Below, piece after piece: positions 1-4,847 of a DNA stretch of 5,380 bases (position 1 is the first letter of the stretch; each line of letters opens with the position of its first letter). The notes under the pieces are model-generated. The model was not told the DNA's origin. It searched no databases and saw only the letters and a program-made list of their open reading frames with translations. The DNA is from an uncultured bacterium (GTDB taxonomy: Bacteria; Bacillota; Clostridia; Lachnospirales; Lachnospiraceae), in NCBI GenBank assembly GCA_945871045.1, contig CAMBUC010000157.1:1-5380 (forward strand), given 5' to 3'. The translations under genes were made by a program, and so were the position numbers.

Positions 1-223
1 TATAAACAAAACGATTGATCAATACCTGATCCCCGTCCTGCAACTGTTCACTCATGGACTGGCCTACCACCGTAGTCCGGACACCGACAAAATATACAAT
101 CACGCCTGCAAGCGCTACTGCGATGGCGATCTCCACGATCCAGATGGAAATCTCGCGAAGCAATGGGATATTCAGTTCCCGCTTCTTTTTTCTAAAATTC
201 AAGCCTTTCCTGCGCCGCGCCAT
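1..223 (-). CDS. lepB: Signal peptidase I, N-terminal part (cut by window edge)
   Basis: Type I signal peptidase cleaves signal peptides from exported proteins at the outer face of the membrane. The first 74 codons are visible. A very basic cytoplasmic N-terminus (MARRRKGLNFRKKKRE) is followed by one predicted membrane segment at about residues 25-47. Next comes the family motif GQSM at 54-57, where Ser56 is the expected catalytic nucleophile, then the typical LQDGDQVLINR stretch. The catalytic lysine lies beyond the window, so integrity cannot be judged. The ATG at 223 is preceded by AGGAGG (230-235) with 6 nt spacing, which fixes the start. The gene follows rplS, a common neighbour in Clostridia, but a terminator and a promoter lie between them, so it probably has its own transcription start. 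The family call is firm from the Ser motif and topology. Confidence 0.93.
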   Translation of the reverse strand, partial: MARRRKGLNFRKKKRELNIPLLREISIWIVEIAIAVALAGVIVYFVGVRTTVVGQSMSEQLQDGDQVLINRFVY

Positions 224-250
224 ATCGTTCCTCCTGACTCATTTTCATCT

Positions 251-279
251 ATTGTAGCACAAGATGAAAAAAGGGACAA
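251..279 (-). promoter_or_regulatory. Predicted lepB promoter (extended -10)
   Basis: On the minus strand TTGTCC (274-279) is followed by a 17-nt spacer and TACAAT (251-256), with TG one base upstream of the -10 (TGCTACAAT), the extended -10 form. Transcription would begin near 244, leaving a leader of about 20 nt that contains the AGGAGG of lepB. The -35 lies in the descending arm of the rplS terminator and the T-tract forms part of the spacer. Spacing and motif quality make a sigma-A promoter likely; there is no experimental support. Confidence 0.65.
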
Positions 280-298
280 ATACCTTTGTACTTGTCCC
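267..298 (-). terminator. Intrinsic terminator after rplS
   Basis: The minus strand holds an 11-bp stem (arms 288-298 and 273-283, one G-U pair) closed by a 4-nt AAAG loop (284-287) and followed directly by six T (272-267). It starts 19 nt past the rplS stop codon. The perfect stem and T-run are the standard Rho-independent arrangement. Confidence 0.85.
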
Positions 299-317
299 TC
301 CGTCTTTTACACAGTTC

Positions 318-671
318 TTATTTAACCAACTCTTTTACCTTCGCTGATTTTCCTACACGACCACGTAAGTAGTTCAATTTTGCACGACGTACTTTACCAC
401 GACGGACAACTTCGATCTTCTCTACGTTAGGAGAGTGTAACGGCCAGGTCTTCTCTACGCCAACACCGTTAGATAACTTTCTAACTGTGAAAGTCTCACG
501 GTTGCTGCTTCCCTGTCTCTTTAATACAGTACCCTCGAATACCTGGATACGCTCACGGTTTCCCTCGATGATCTTTCCGTAAACTTTTACGGTATCACCT
601 ACGTGAAACTCGGGAATCTGCTCTTTCATCTGAGCTGACTCAATGTTCTTGATGATTTCTGTGTTATTCAT
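318..671 (-). CDS. rplS: Ribosomal protein L19 (bL19)
   Basis: Component of the 50S subunit located at the interface with the 30S subunit. The 117-residue product matches the usual family length (about 115). It shows the typical features: N-terminal helix, FHVGDTVKVYGKIIEGNRER, the IQVFEGTVLKRQG strand region, FTVRKLSNGVGVEKTWPLHSP, and the basic C-terminal RRGKVRRAKLNYLRGRVGK. The ATG at 671 is preceded by AGGAGG (680-685) at 8 nt. It is the last ribosomal gene of the cluster but is separated from trmD by 327 nt that contain its own predicted promoter and a folded leader. A strong terminator follows. Expression is therefore likely to be independent of trmD and possibly autoregulated through the leader. 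The identification is essentially certain. Confidence 0.98.
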   Translation of the reverse strand: MNNTEIIKNIESAQMKEQIPEFHVGDTVKVYGKIIEGNRERIQVFEGTVLKRQGSSNRETFTVRKLSNGVGVEKTWPLHSPNVEKIEVVRRGKVRRAKLNYLRGRVGKSAKVKELVK

Positions 672-776
672 TTTTGTGACCTCCTGATTGTCTTGATGTT
701 CTTGGACACTGCACCATTCCTTCCGCAGACGCTGTGTCTGCCTTCAGTTCCAGAGGACCATCGCCTTTTTCACAAC
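672..776 (-). promoter_or_regulatory. Structured 5' leader of rplS (candidate L19 leader)
   Basis: The mRNA leader from the predicted start (about 776) to the rplS ATG is about 105 nt. It folds locally: GGAACTG (751-745) pairs with CAGTGTCC (711-704) with one bulged G, enclosing a 6-bp hairpin, GCAGAC (741-736) with GTCTGC (730-725), loop ACAGC. The ribosome site (680-685) lies just downstream. Autoregulatory L19 leader RNAs are known upstream of rplS in low-GC Gram-positives. That this is one of them is inferred from position and fold; I could not compare it with the family consensus. Confidence 0.45.
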
Positions 777-782
777 AGTCAA

Positions 783-840
783 ATTTTATCAGATTGCACG
801 CTGCTTTGCAAGTACTTTTTTTTGTGTTTTTTCACTTTTC
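783..840 (-). promoter_or_regulatory. Predicted rplS promoter with A-tract UP element
   Basis: The minus strand has TTGCAA (806-811), a 17-nt spacer, and TAAAAT (783-788) preceded by TG one base upstream (TGATAAAAT, extended -10). Directly upstream of the -35 are three runs of A, of 8, 6 and 4 (816-823, 827-832, 836-839), spaced about one helical turn apart. This is the make-up of a UP element or bent-DNA activating region often seen at ribosomal promoters. The start would be near 776. Confidence 0.7.
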
Positions 841-857
841 ATGCGCTTTGCATCGAT

Positions 858-917
858 TTACCTGCGCACGTCATCGTAACCTTTTTCATACATCTCACAA
901 TATTCTTCGTACGTCAT
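858..917 (-). CDS. Possible 19-residue small ORF upstream of rplS
   Basis: The reading frame MTYEEYCEMYEKGYDDVRR starts with ATG at 917 and ends with TAA. An SD-like AAAGGTGGT (925-933) lies 7 nt before the ATG. The product would be short, acidic and tyrosine-rich, with no signal or membrane segment. It lies between trmD and the rplS promoter, so it could be read as the tail of the trmD transcript or from a weak promoter just upstream. I recognise no family. Support is the well-placed ribosome site and sensible composition only. An ORF of this length can arise by chance. Confidence 0.35.
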   Translation of the reverse strand: MTYEEYCEMYEKGYDDVRR

Positions 918-936
918 AGACAACACCACCTTTCAT

Positions 937-967
937 ATTGTAGTGCTATCCTAACAGATGGGTACAA
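937..967 (-). promoter_or_regulatory. Weak candidate promoter before the 19-codon ORF
   Basis: TACAAT (937-942) has TTGTAC (962-967) 19 nt upstream on the minus strand. The -10 is good but the spacer is longer than optimal, so this is tentative. It would start transcription just ahead of the SD-like sequence at 925-933. Confidence 0.25.
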
Positions 968-998
968 AGAATGTTGTCGATTCCTGTTGACGTAAAAC

Positions 999-1733
999 CT
1001 ATTTTTCTTCTTGCAATTTTGCCAGAAATGCCTGCTCTTTCACCGTTAACTGCGCCTTTTCCAAAAGATCCGGACGACGCTGTGCCGTGCGAAGGATGGA
1101 CTGCTCCCTGCGCCATGCGTCCACCTTCGCATGATCGCCGGACAAAAGGATCGCCGGAACCTTTTTCCCGTTCCACTCCTCCGGTCTGGAATACTGGGGA
1201 TACTCCAGCAGATTTCCTTCGAGAGATTCCGTGCTGCCGGATTCATCATTGGTAAGCACCCCCGGAACCATGCGGCTGATGGCATCCACCATGACCATGG
1301 CCGGAAGTTCTCCTCCGGTCAGAACATAGTCTCCGATGGAAACATAATCAGTTACGATCTCTTCCAGCACACGCTCATCGATGCCCTCATAATGTCCGCA
1401 TAACAGGATCAGATCCTTTTCCAAAGCCAGTTCTTTCGCCTGCGGCTGTGAAAATACGCTTCCCTGAGGGGTCAGGTAAACCGTGCGCGGCTTGTAACCG
1501 ATCTCATCTACGATCGCCTTCCAGGCGTCATACACCGGCTGTGCCTGCATGACCATGCCGGCGCCTCCGCCATACGGGTAATCGTCTACTTTTTTATGTC
1601 TGTCTAATGTATAATCCCTGATATTTACACAGTTGATGGTCACAAGGCCTTTTTGTGCCGCCCGGCCGATAATGCTTGTGTGCAGCCCCTGTGCCACCAT
1701 ATCCGGAAATAAAGTCAAAATATGAAAATTCAT
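999..1733 (-). CDS. trmD: tRNA (guanine37-N1)-methyltransferase
   Basis: Transfers a methyl group from S-adenosylmethionine to N1 of G37 in tRNAs with G at position 36, preventing +1 frameshifting; acts in the cytoplasm as a SPOUT (trefoil-knot) homodimer. Length is 244, normal for the family. Visible motifs are MNFHILTLFPDM (1-12), DDYPYGGGAGMVMQ (50-63), the knot and SAM-site segments LCGHYEGIDERV (111-122) and SIGDYVLTGGELPA (132-145), LLEYPQYSRPEEW (175-187) and VPAILLSGDHAKVDAWRR (192-209). The residue lining up with catalytic Asp169 of the E. coli enzyme appears to be Glu169, by my eye alignment. The ATG at 1733 follows AAAGGA with 7 nt spacing. The gene is separated from rimM by a 96-bp inserted palindromic element and probably shares its transcript. 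Confidence 0.97.
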   Translation of the reverse strand: MNFHILTLFPDMVAQGLHTSIIGRAAQKGLVTINCVNIRDYTLDRHKKVDDYPYGGGAGMVMQAQPVYDAWKAIVDEIGYKPRTVYLTPQGSVFSQPQAKELALEKDLILLCGHYEGIDERVLEEIVTDYVSIGDYVLTGGELPAMVMVDAISRMVPGVLTNDESGSTESLEGNLLEYPQYSRPEEWNGKKVPAILLSGDHAKVDAWRREQSILRTAQRRPDLLEKAQLTVKEQAFLAKLQEEK

Positions 1734-1762
1734 GCTGCTATCCTTTTCGACTCAATTTGATT

Positions 1763-1862
1763 TAGGCAATTGCGAAACTATTTACGTTACATTTGGGGTT
1801 CATGCGAGCACATGATGTCTCGCATTCCCTATATACTTATGAAGAAGTTTCGCAATTACCTA
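1763..1862. mobile_element. MITE-like palindromic element with TA duplication
   Basis: A 96-bp non-coding unit (1765-1860) between rimM and trmD. Its ends are 15-bp inverted repeats: GGCAATTGCGAAACT at 1765-1779, and at 1846-1860 a sequence whose reverse complement differs by one base. Both ends are bordered by TA (1763-1764 and 1861-1862), the target duplication expected of IS630/Tc1-mariner-type elements. Near the centre lies a second inverted repeat (1802-1825), with 22 and 20 nt of spacer on either side. Removing the unit plus one TA rejoins rimM to trmD with a TAA stop and a 28-nt spacer, a normal operon junction. It encodes no protein, so movement would need a transposase supplied elsewhere. 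The alternative is a native RNA structure rather than an insertion; genome copy number would decide. Confidence 0.65.
1802..1825. repeat. Inner inverted repeat of the MITE-like element
   Basis: ATGCGAG (1802-1808) and CTCGCAT (1819-1825) are perfect 7-bp complements around a 10-nt loop. In RNA from either strand this forms a hairpin nested inside the 15-bp terminal stem. Confidence 0.8.
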
Positions 1863-2381
1863 TTTGTTCAGATCGCGAAGTCCGGGCAGTAAATGAAGCA
1901 CAACATACCCATCCTCCACATTGACCTCCTGCACACAGTCATGGATGGCAGGCACTAACAGTTCCTCTCCGTCTGCACATTTGATCACATACACATCATT
2001 GGCACCGGTCGTTAGTACATCGGACAAGGTACCAAGCACCTCACCCTCATCACTCTTCGCAGTCAATCCAATGAGGTCTGCCACAAAATACTCATCCGCT
2101 TCCAGTTCCACCGCGTTTTCCCGGGTTACGTATAGATTGCATTTTTTATACTGCTCAATCTCATTGATATTATCATAGTTTTTAAATTTTACGATGACAA
2201 GATTTTTGAAATAACGAACGCGCTCCACCTCCAGATGGAGATAGTTTCCCTCTTTGGTAAGAAGTTCGACTTCTTTCAGATCATCATAGCGCGACGGATC
2301 ATCGGTGGTAGGAAATACCTTTACTTCGCCGCGGAGTCCATGTGTATCTAAAATTGCACCTACCTGCAATAAATTTTCCAT
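1860..2381 (-). CDS. rimM: 16S rRNA processing / 30S maturation factor RimM
   Basis: Assists late assembly of the 30S head domain and binds ribosomal protein S19. The 173-residue length is typical. The N-terminal RimM beta-barrel domain spans about residues 1-85 and opens with LLQVGAILDTHGLRGEVKVFP. The C-terminal PRC-barrel domain (about 95-170) opens with ADEYFVADLIG, continues through TGANDVYVIK and GEELLVPAI, and ends with LHLLPGLRDLNK. The ATG at 2381 has AAAGGA (2389-2394) 7 nt upstream. The stop codon TAG is built from the TA target duplicate and the outermost base of the adjacent MITE-like element, while the protein end is unchanged in length for the family. Upstream lie the khpA terminator and two hairpins, so rimM may be fed by readthrough; I found no convincing promoter of its own. 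Confidence 0.96.
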   Translation of the reverse strand: MENLLQVGAILDTHGLRGEVKVFPTTDDPSRYDDLKEVELLTKEGNYLHLEVERVRYFKNLVIVKFKNYDNINEIEQYKKCNLYVTRENAVELEADEYFVADLIGLTAKSDEGEVLGTLSDVLTTGANDVYVIKCADGEELLVPAIHDCVQEVNVEDGYVVLHLLPGLRDLNK

Positions 2382-2404
2382 ATGCTATTCCTTTCTCTGA
2401 TCAT

Positions 2405-2426
2405 AGGATGCGCTGTCACGCATCCT
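2405..2426. repeat. Hairpin in the rimM leader (8-bp stem)
   Basis: AGGATGCG (2405-2412) and CGCATCCT (2419-2426) are perfect 8-bp complements around a 6-nt loop. On the rimM strand there is no T-run after it, so it is not a standard terminator. It ends 10 nt before the rimM ribosome site and leaves that site unpaired. It could stabilise or regulate the message. Confidence 0.7.
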
Positions 2427-2439
2427 GACGGTGGGTTTT

Positions 2440-2472
2440 TATCGGATAGGATACAACGTCTCCTACACGATA
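2440..2472. repeat. Second hairpin between khpA and rimM
   Basis: On the minus strand TATCG (2472-2468) pairs with CGATA (2444-2440) and TAGGA (2465-2461) with TCCTA (2451-2447). The inner and outer helices are separated by a T-C mismatch and a G-U pair, and the loop is 9 nt. It abuts the T-tract of the khpA terminator. Confidence 0.5.
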
Positions 2473-2501
2473 AAAGAAAACGCATACTCTAAAGTATGCG
2501 T
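2472..2501 (-). terminator. Intrinsic terminator after khpA
   Basis: A perfect 9-bp stem (arms 2493-2501 and 2480-2488) with a 4-nt TTAG loop is followed on the minus strand by TTTCTTTT (2479-2472). It begins 11 nt after the khpA stop. The stem is AT-rich in its upper half and the T-run is interrupted by one C, so partial readthrough into rimM-trmD is plausible. Confidence 0.75.
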
Positions 2502-2512
2502 ATCCCTCTTAG

Positions 2513-2743
2513 CTACTGCATGATATCCACAATAACTTTCTTTTCACTTTTTGAGGCTGCCGCCTTCACAACAGAACGGATTGCTTTTGCAATACGACCC
2601 TGCTTACCGATCACCTTCCCCATATCGGACTGTGCAACTCGAAGTTCCACAACGATAGACTTATCAGTTTCTGTCTCTGTGACTGTAACCTGATCCGGGT
2701 AATCGACCAAGGCTTTCGCGATGACTTCCACTAATTCCTTCAT
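2513..2743 (-). CDS. khpA: KH-domain RNA-binding protein KhpA (YlqC family)
   Basis: Small single-KH-domain protein, 76 residues, close to the 75-81 usual in the family. The KH signature GxxG is present as GKQG at 46-49 within MGKVIGKQGRIAKAIRSVVK; the C-terminal strand is KKVIVDIM. In streptococci KhpA pairs with KhpB (Jag/EloR) and affects cell elongation through RNA binding; that role here is carried over by family. The ATG at 2743 is 13 nt past the rpsP stop, with TGAGGT (2750-2755) as ribosome site, so the two genes are probably translated from one message. This rpsP-khpA-rimM order is conserved in many Firmicutes. A terminator follows the gene. Confidence 0.93.
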   Translation of the reverse strand: MKELVEVIAKALVDYPDQVTVTETETDKSIVVELRVAQSDMGKVIGKQGRIAKAIRSVVKAAASKSEKKVIVDIMQ

Positions 2744-2756
2744 AGGTCTACCTCAC

Positions 2757-3002
2757 TTATTTCTCGATGCCAGCTAACTTGAAAATCTTTGCAACAGTCT
2801 CAGTAGGCTGTGCTCCGTTTGCTAACCACTTCTTAGCTGCCTCTGCATCTACATGATACTCGCTGGGATCCTTAGTGGGATCGTATGTTCCGATCTCATC
2901 GATGCTCTGTCCGTTACGTGCGGTTCTTGAATCTGCAACAACGATTCTATAGAAAGGAGCCTTCTTCTGTCCTAATCTCTTTAATCTGATCTTTACTGCC
3001 AT
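2757..3002 (-). CDS. rpsP: Ribosomal protein S16 (bS16)
   Basis: Assembly protein of the 30S body. The 81-residue product starts MAVKIRLKRLGQKKAPFYRI and carries the conserved VVADSRTARNGQSIDEIGTYDP segment and the C-terminal WLANGAQPTETV. All are diagnostic of the family, and the length is normal (about 80-90). The ribosome site AAGGAGGTG (3010-3018), 7 nt from the ATG, is a near-perfect match to the 16S 3' end and the strongest in the window, consistent with high expression. The gene lies 40 nt after ffh with no terminator or clear promoter between, so it is likely co-transcribed with ylxM-ffh. Confidence 0.98.
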   Translation of the reverse strand: MAVKIRLKRLGQKKAPFYRIVVADSRTARNGQSIDEIGTYDPTKDPSEYHVDAEAAKKWLANGAQPTETVAKIFKLAGIEK

Positions 3003-3042
3003 TTCCTTTCACCTCCTTGAATGATTTACATTTTTTCTATGG

Positions 3043-4392
3043 TTAAAACGGGAACTTAAATCTTCCCATTCTACCGCCTCTTCCTTTCATCATTCCGGGC
3101 ATCTGCTTCATCATCTTACGCGCCTGTTCAAACTGCTTCACCAGACGGTTGACTTCTGAGATGTCCACCCCGGCCCCATTTGCGATACGGCGTTTCCTGC
3201 TGGGGTTTAACACATTCGGATTCGCACGCTCCTGCGGGGTCATGGAATAAATGATCGCTTCGATGCGCGCCATCTTTTTTTCATCCATGGCATTTTCAAT
3301 CTCTGCCAACTGCGCGCCGCCCATACCGGGCATCATACCAAGTACACTGGAAAGCCCACCCAGTTTTTTCATCTGGTTCATGGACTCCAGATAATCGTCA
3401 AAGGAGAACTCCGCTTTTTTCAGGCGCTGTTCCATTTCCTTTGCCTTATCATCGTCTAACTCTGCCTGTGCCTTCTCGATCAGAGTGAGCACATCACCCA
3501 TACCTAAGATACGGGAAGCCATTCGGTCGGGATAAAACTGCTCCAGATCGGAAAGTTTCTCACCCATACCTACATAAAGGATCGGTTTGCCGGTCACTGC
3601 CCGGATAGAAAGCGCTGCACCACCTCTGGTGTCGCCGTCCAGTTTTGTCAGGATCACACCGTCAATGCCGATGGTCTCGTCAAAGGTCTTTGCCACGTTG
3701 ACTGCATCCTGTCCGGTCATGGCATCCACAACGAGGATCGTCTGTGCCACATCTACCTGCTCCTTAATGGCTACAAGTTCTGCCATCATGTCCTCATCCA
3801 CATGAAGACGGCCGGCAGTATCTAAGATCACTAAATTCAGGTCATTCTTATGGGCGTGCTCGATGGCTGCTTTTGCAATATCCACCGGAGACTGTTTGTC
3901 TCCCATGGAAAAGACTTCCACGCCCTGCTTTTCTCCGTTGATCTGCAACTGTTCGATCGCCGCCGGGCGATACACATCACAGGCTACGAGAAGCGGCCGT
4001 TTGCCCTTCAGTTTGAACTTTCCTGCGAGTTTGGCAGTGGTTGTCGTCTTACCTGCTCCCTGAAGACCGGCCATCATAATGACGGTCATCTCCTTGCCGG
4101 GGCGAAAGGCGATCTCTGTCTTCTCCGAACCCATCAGTGCGGTCATCTCTTCGTTTACGATCTTAATGACCATCTGTCCGGGATTCAAGCCGTTCATCAC
4201 GTCCGAACCGATCGCCCGCTCCTGAACGGTTTTTGTGAACTGCTTCACGACCTTAAAATTCACATCCGCTTCCAAAAGTGCCATCTTGACTTCTTTTAAG
4301 GCTGTTTTTACATCTTCCTCCGTCAAACGTCCTTTGCTTCGCAGATTCTTGAACACATTTTGCAGTTTTTCTGATAAACCATCAAATGCCAT
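3043..4392 (-). CDS. ffh: Signal recognition particle protein Ffh (SRP54)
   Basis: GTPase that binds signal sequences of nascent membrane and secreted proteins together with the SRP RNA, then docks with FtsY. Length is 449, normal. The N domain (about 1-90) is followed by the GTPase G domain with P-loop GLQGAGKTT (109-117), DVYRPAA (139-145), DTAGR (191-195), TKLDGD (249-254) and the closing segment GMGEKLSDLEQF (275-286). The methionine-rich M domain (about 300-449) contains LGMMPGMGG, the RNA-binding segment NPSRKRRIANGAGVD (396-410) and a terminal KMMKQMPGMMKGRGGRMGR. The ATG at 4392 is 3 nt after the ylxM stop. Its SD (TCCTTT on the plus strand, 4403-4408) lies inside ylxM, which suggests translational coupling. 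Confidence 0.98.
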   Translation of the reverse strand: MAFDGLSEKLQNVFKNLRSKGRLTEEDVKTALKEVKMALLEADVNFKVVKQFTKTVQERAIGSDVMNGLNPGQMVIKIVNEEMTALMGSEKTEIAFRPGKEMTVIMMAGLQGAGKTTTTAKLAGKFKLKGKRPLLVACDVYRPAAIEQLQINGEKQGVEVFSMGDKQSPVDIAKAAIEHAHKNDLNLVILDTAGRLHVDEDMMAELVAIKEQVDVAQTILVVDAMTGQDAVNVAKTFDETIGIDGVILTKLDGDTRGGAALSIRAVTGKPILYVGMGEKLSDLEQFYPDRMASRILGMGDVLTLIEKAQAELDDDKAKEMEQRLKKAEFSFDDYLESMNQMKKLGGLSSVLGMMPGMGGAQLAEIENAMDEKKMARIEAIIYSMTPQERANPNVLNPSRKRRIANGAGVDISEVNRLVKQFEQARKMMKQMPGMMKGRGGRMGRFKFPF

Positions 4393-4395
4393 ATA

Positions 4396-4752
4396 CTACA
4401 ATTCCTTTATGATCTCACCGGAGAGTTCTTTGATCTTCGCAAGAAACTGTTCCTCACGGCTTTTTTCATAGGCTTCTGCACACTGTTGTATGCTGACTGC
4501 TTTTTCACGCAGTTCCAGAAAACGTTCCATGAGATGCAGTTTGTTTTCGTATTCCTCTAACTTTTTTGTGGACCGTTTGACCAGATCATGCACTGCCTGT
4601 CTGGAAATATCCTGATCTTCAGCAATCTCCCCAAGGGAAAGATCATCAAACACAAAGGCCTCAAAGATCCTTCTTTGATGTTCATTCAAAAGTTCACCAT
4701 AAAAGTCGTAGAGATACGCCTGCTTTACTTTCGGTTCCATATCTGATGCCAT
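4396..4752 (-). CDS. ylxM: YlxM / UPF0122 family HTH protein, SRP-associated
   Basis: Small protein encoded just before ffh in many Firmicutes; a homologue is reported to modulate SRP GTPase activity and it is often annotated as a DNA-binding protein. The product is 118 residues. A sigma-70 region 4-like helix-turn-helix (LSLGEIAEDQDISRQAVHDLV) occupies about 38-58, and the rest is mostly charged helix, probably coiled coil. I chose ATG 4752 over the in-frame GTG at 4758: AAAAGGTG (4760-4767) is 7 nt from the ATG but only 1 nt from the GTG. A near-consensus promoter lies just upstream, so this is probably the first gene of the SRP operon. Three nucleotides separate it from ffh. Confidence 0.93.
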   Translation of the reverse strand: MASDMEPKVKQAYLYDFYGELLNEHQRRIFEAFVFDDLSLGEIAEDQDISRQAVHDLVKRSTKKLEEYENKLHLMERFLELREKAVSIQQCAEAYEKSREEQFLAKIKELSGEIIKEL

Positions 4753-4783
4753 ATCCACACACCTTTTCTTTCAAACCTTTGCT

Positions 4784-4812
4784 ATCATACTACAATAAAA
4801 AAGAGGTGTCAA
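4784..4812 (-). promoter_or_regulatory. Predicted promoter of the ylxM-ffh-rpsP-khpA operon
   Basis: The minus strand reads TTGACA (4807-4812, perfect consensus), a 17-nt spacer, then TATGAT (4784-4789, one mismatch). Transcription would start near 4777, giving a leader of about 25 nt containing the ylxM ribosome site. The -35 lies within the descending arm of the mcp terminator and the T-run is in the spacer. This is the best sigma-A promoter match in the window. Confidence 0.8.
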
Positions 4813-4834
4813 GCATTTTTTCTTGTCACCTCTT
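4795..4834 (-). terminator. Intrinsic terminator after mcp
   Basis: On the minus strand an 8-bp stem (AAGAGGTG, 4834-4827, with CACCTCTT, 4808-4801) is extended past an A-A mismatch by four more pairs (CAAG with CTTG), with an 8-nt loop. The stem runs directly into a T-run (4802-4797). It begins 13 nt after the mcp stop codon. Confidence 0.85.
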
Positions 4835-4847
4835 GAAAAATTCATTT

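Noticed and set aside
879..929. Alternative 13-codon ORF starting at the ATG that overlaps the TACAAT box (MKGGVVYDVRRIL)
   Set aside because: No ribosome site upstream of its ATG; the overlapping 19-codon frame has one.
693..995. 100-codon plus-strand ORF opposite the rplS leader and promoter
   Set aside because: Phe/His/Cys-rich product read from the T-runs that are the A-tracts of the rplS promoter; no ribosome site seen, and all real genes here are on the minus strand.
946..1176. 76-codon minus-strand ORF overlapping the trmD 3' end
   Set aside because: Out-of-frame shadow of trmD, with arginine/glycine-rich low-information sequence.
1822..1855. Possible outward promoter in the MITE-like element (TTGCGA with TATAGG at 16 nt, minus strand)
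   Set aside because: The -10 is poor, lacking the conserved final T, and the -35 is only part-matching; not strong enough to list as a promoter.
2405..2440. Possible plus-strand terminator from the 8-bp hairpin followed later by TTTTT
   Set aside because: The T-run is about 9 nt past the stem, too far for an intrinsic terminator, and no plus-strand gene ends there.
3850..4299. 149-codon plus-strand ORF
   Set aside because: Lies wholly antisense to ffh, whose frame is unmistakable; its Cys/His-rich composition is that of a shadow frame and it has no matching family.
4753..4758. GTG start giving a 120-residue YlxM
   Set aside because: Would leave only 1 nt after the SD sequence; the ATG two codons later has a normal 7-nt spacing.
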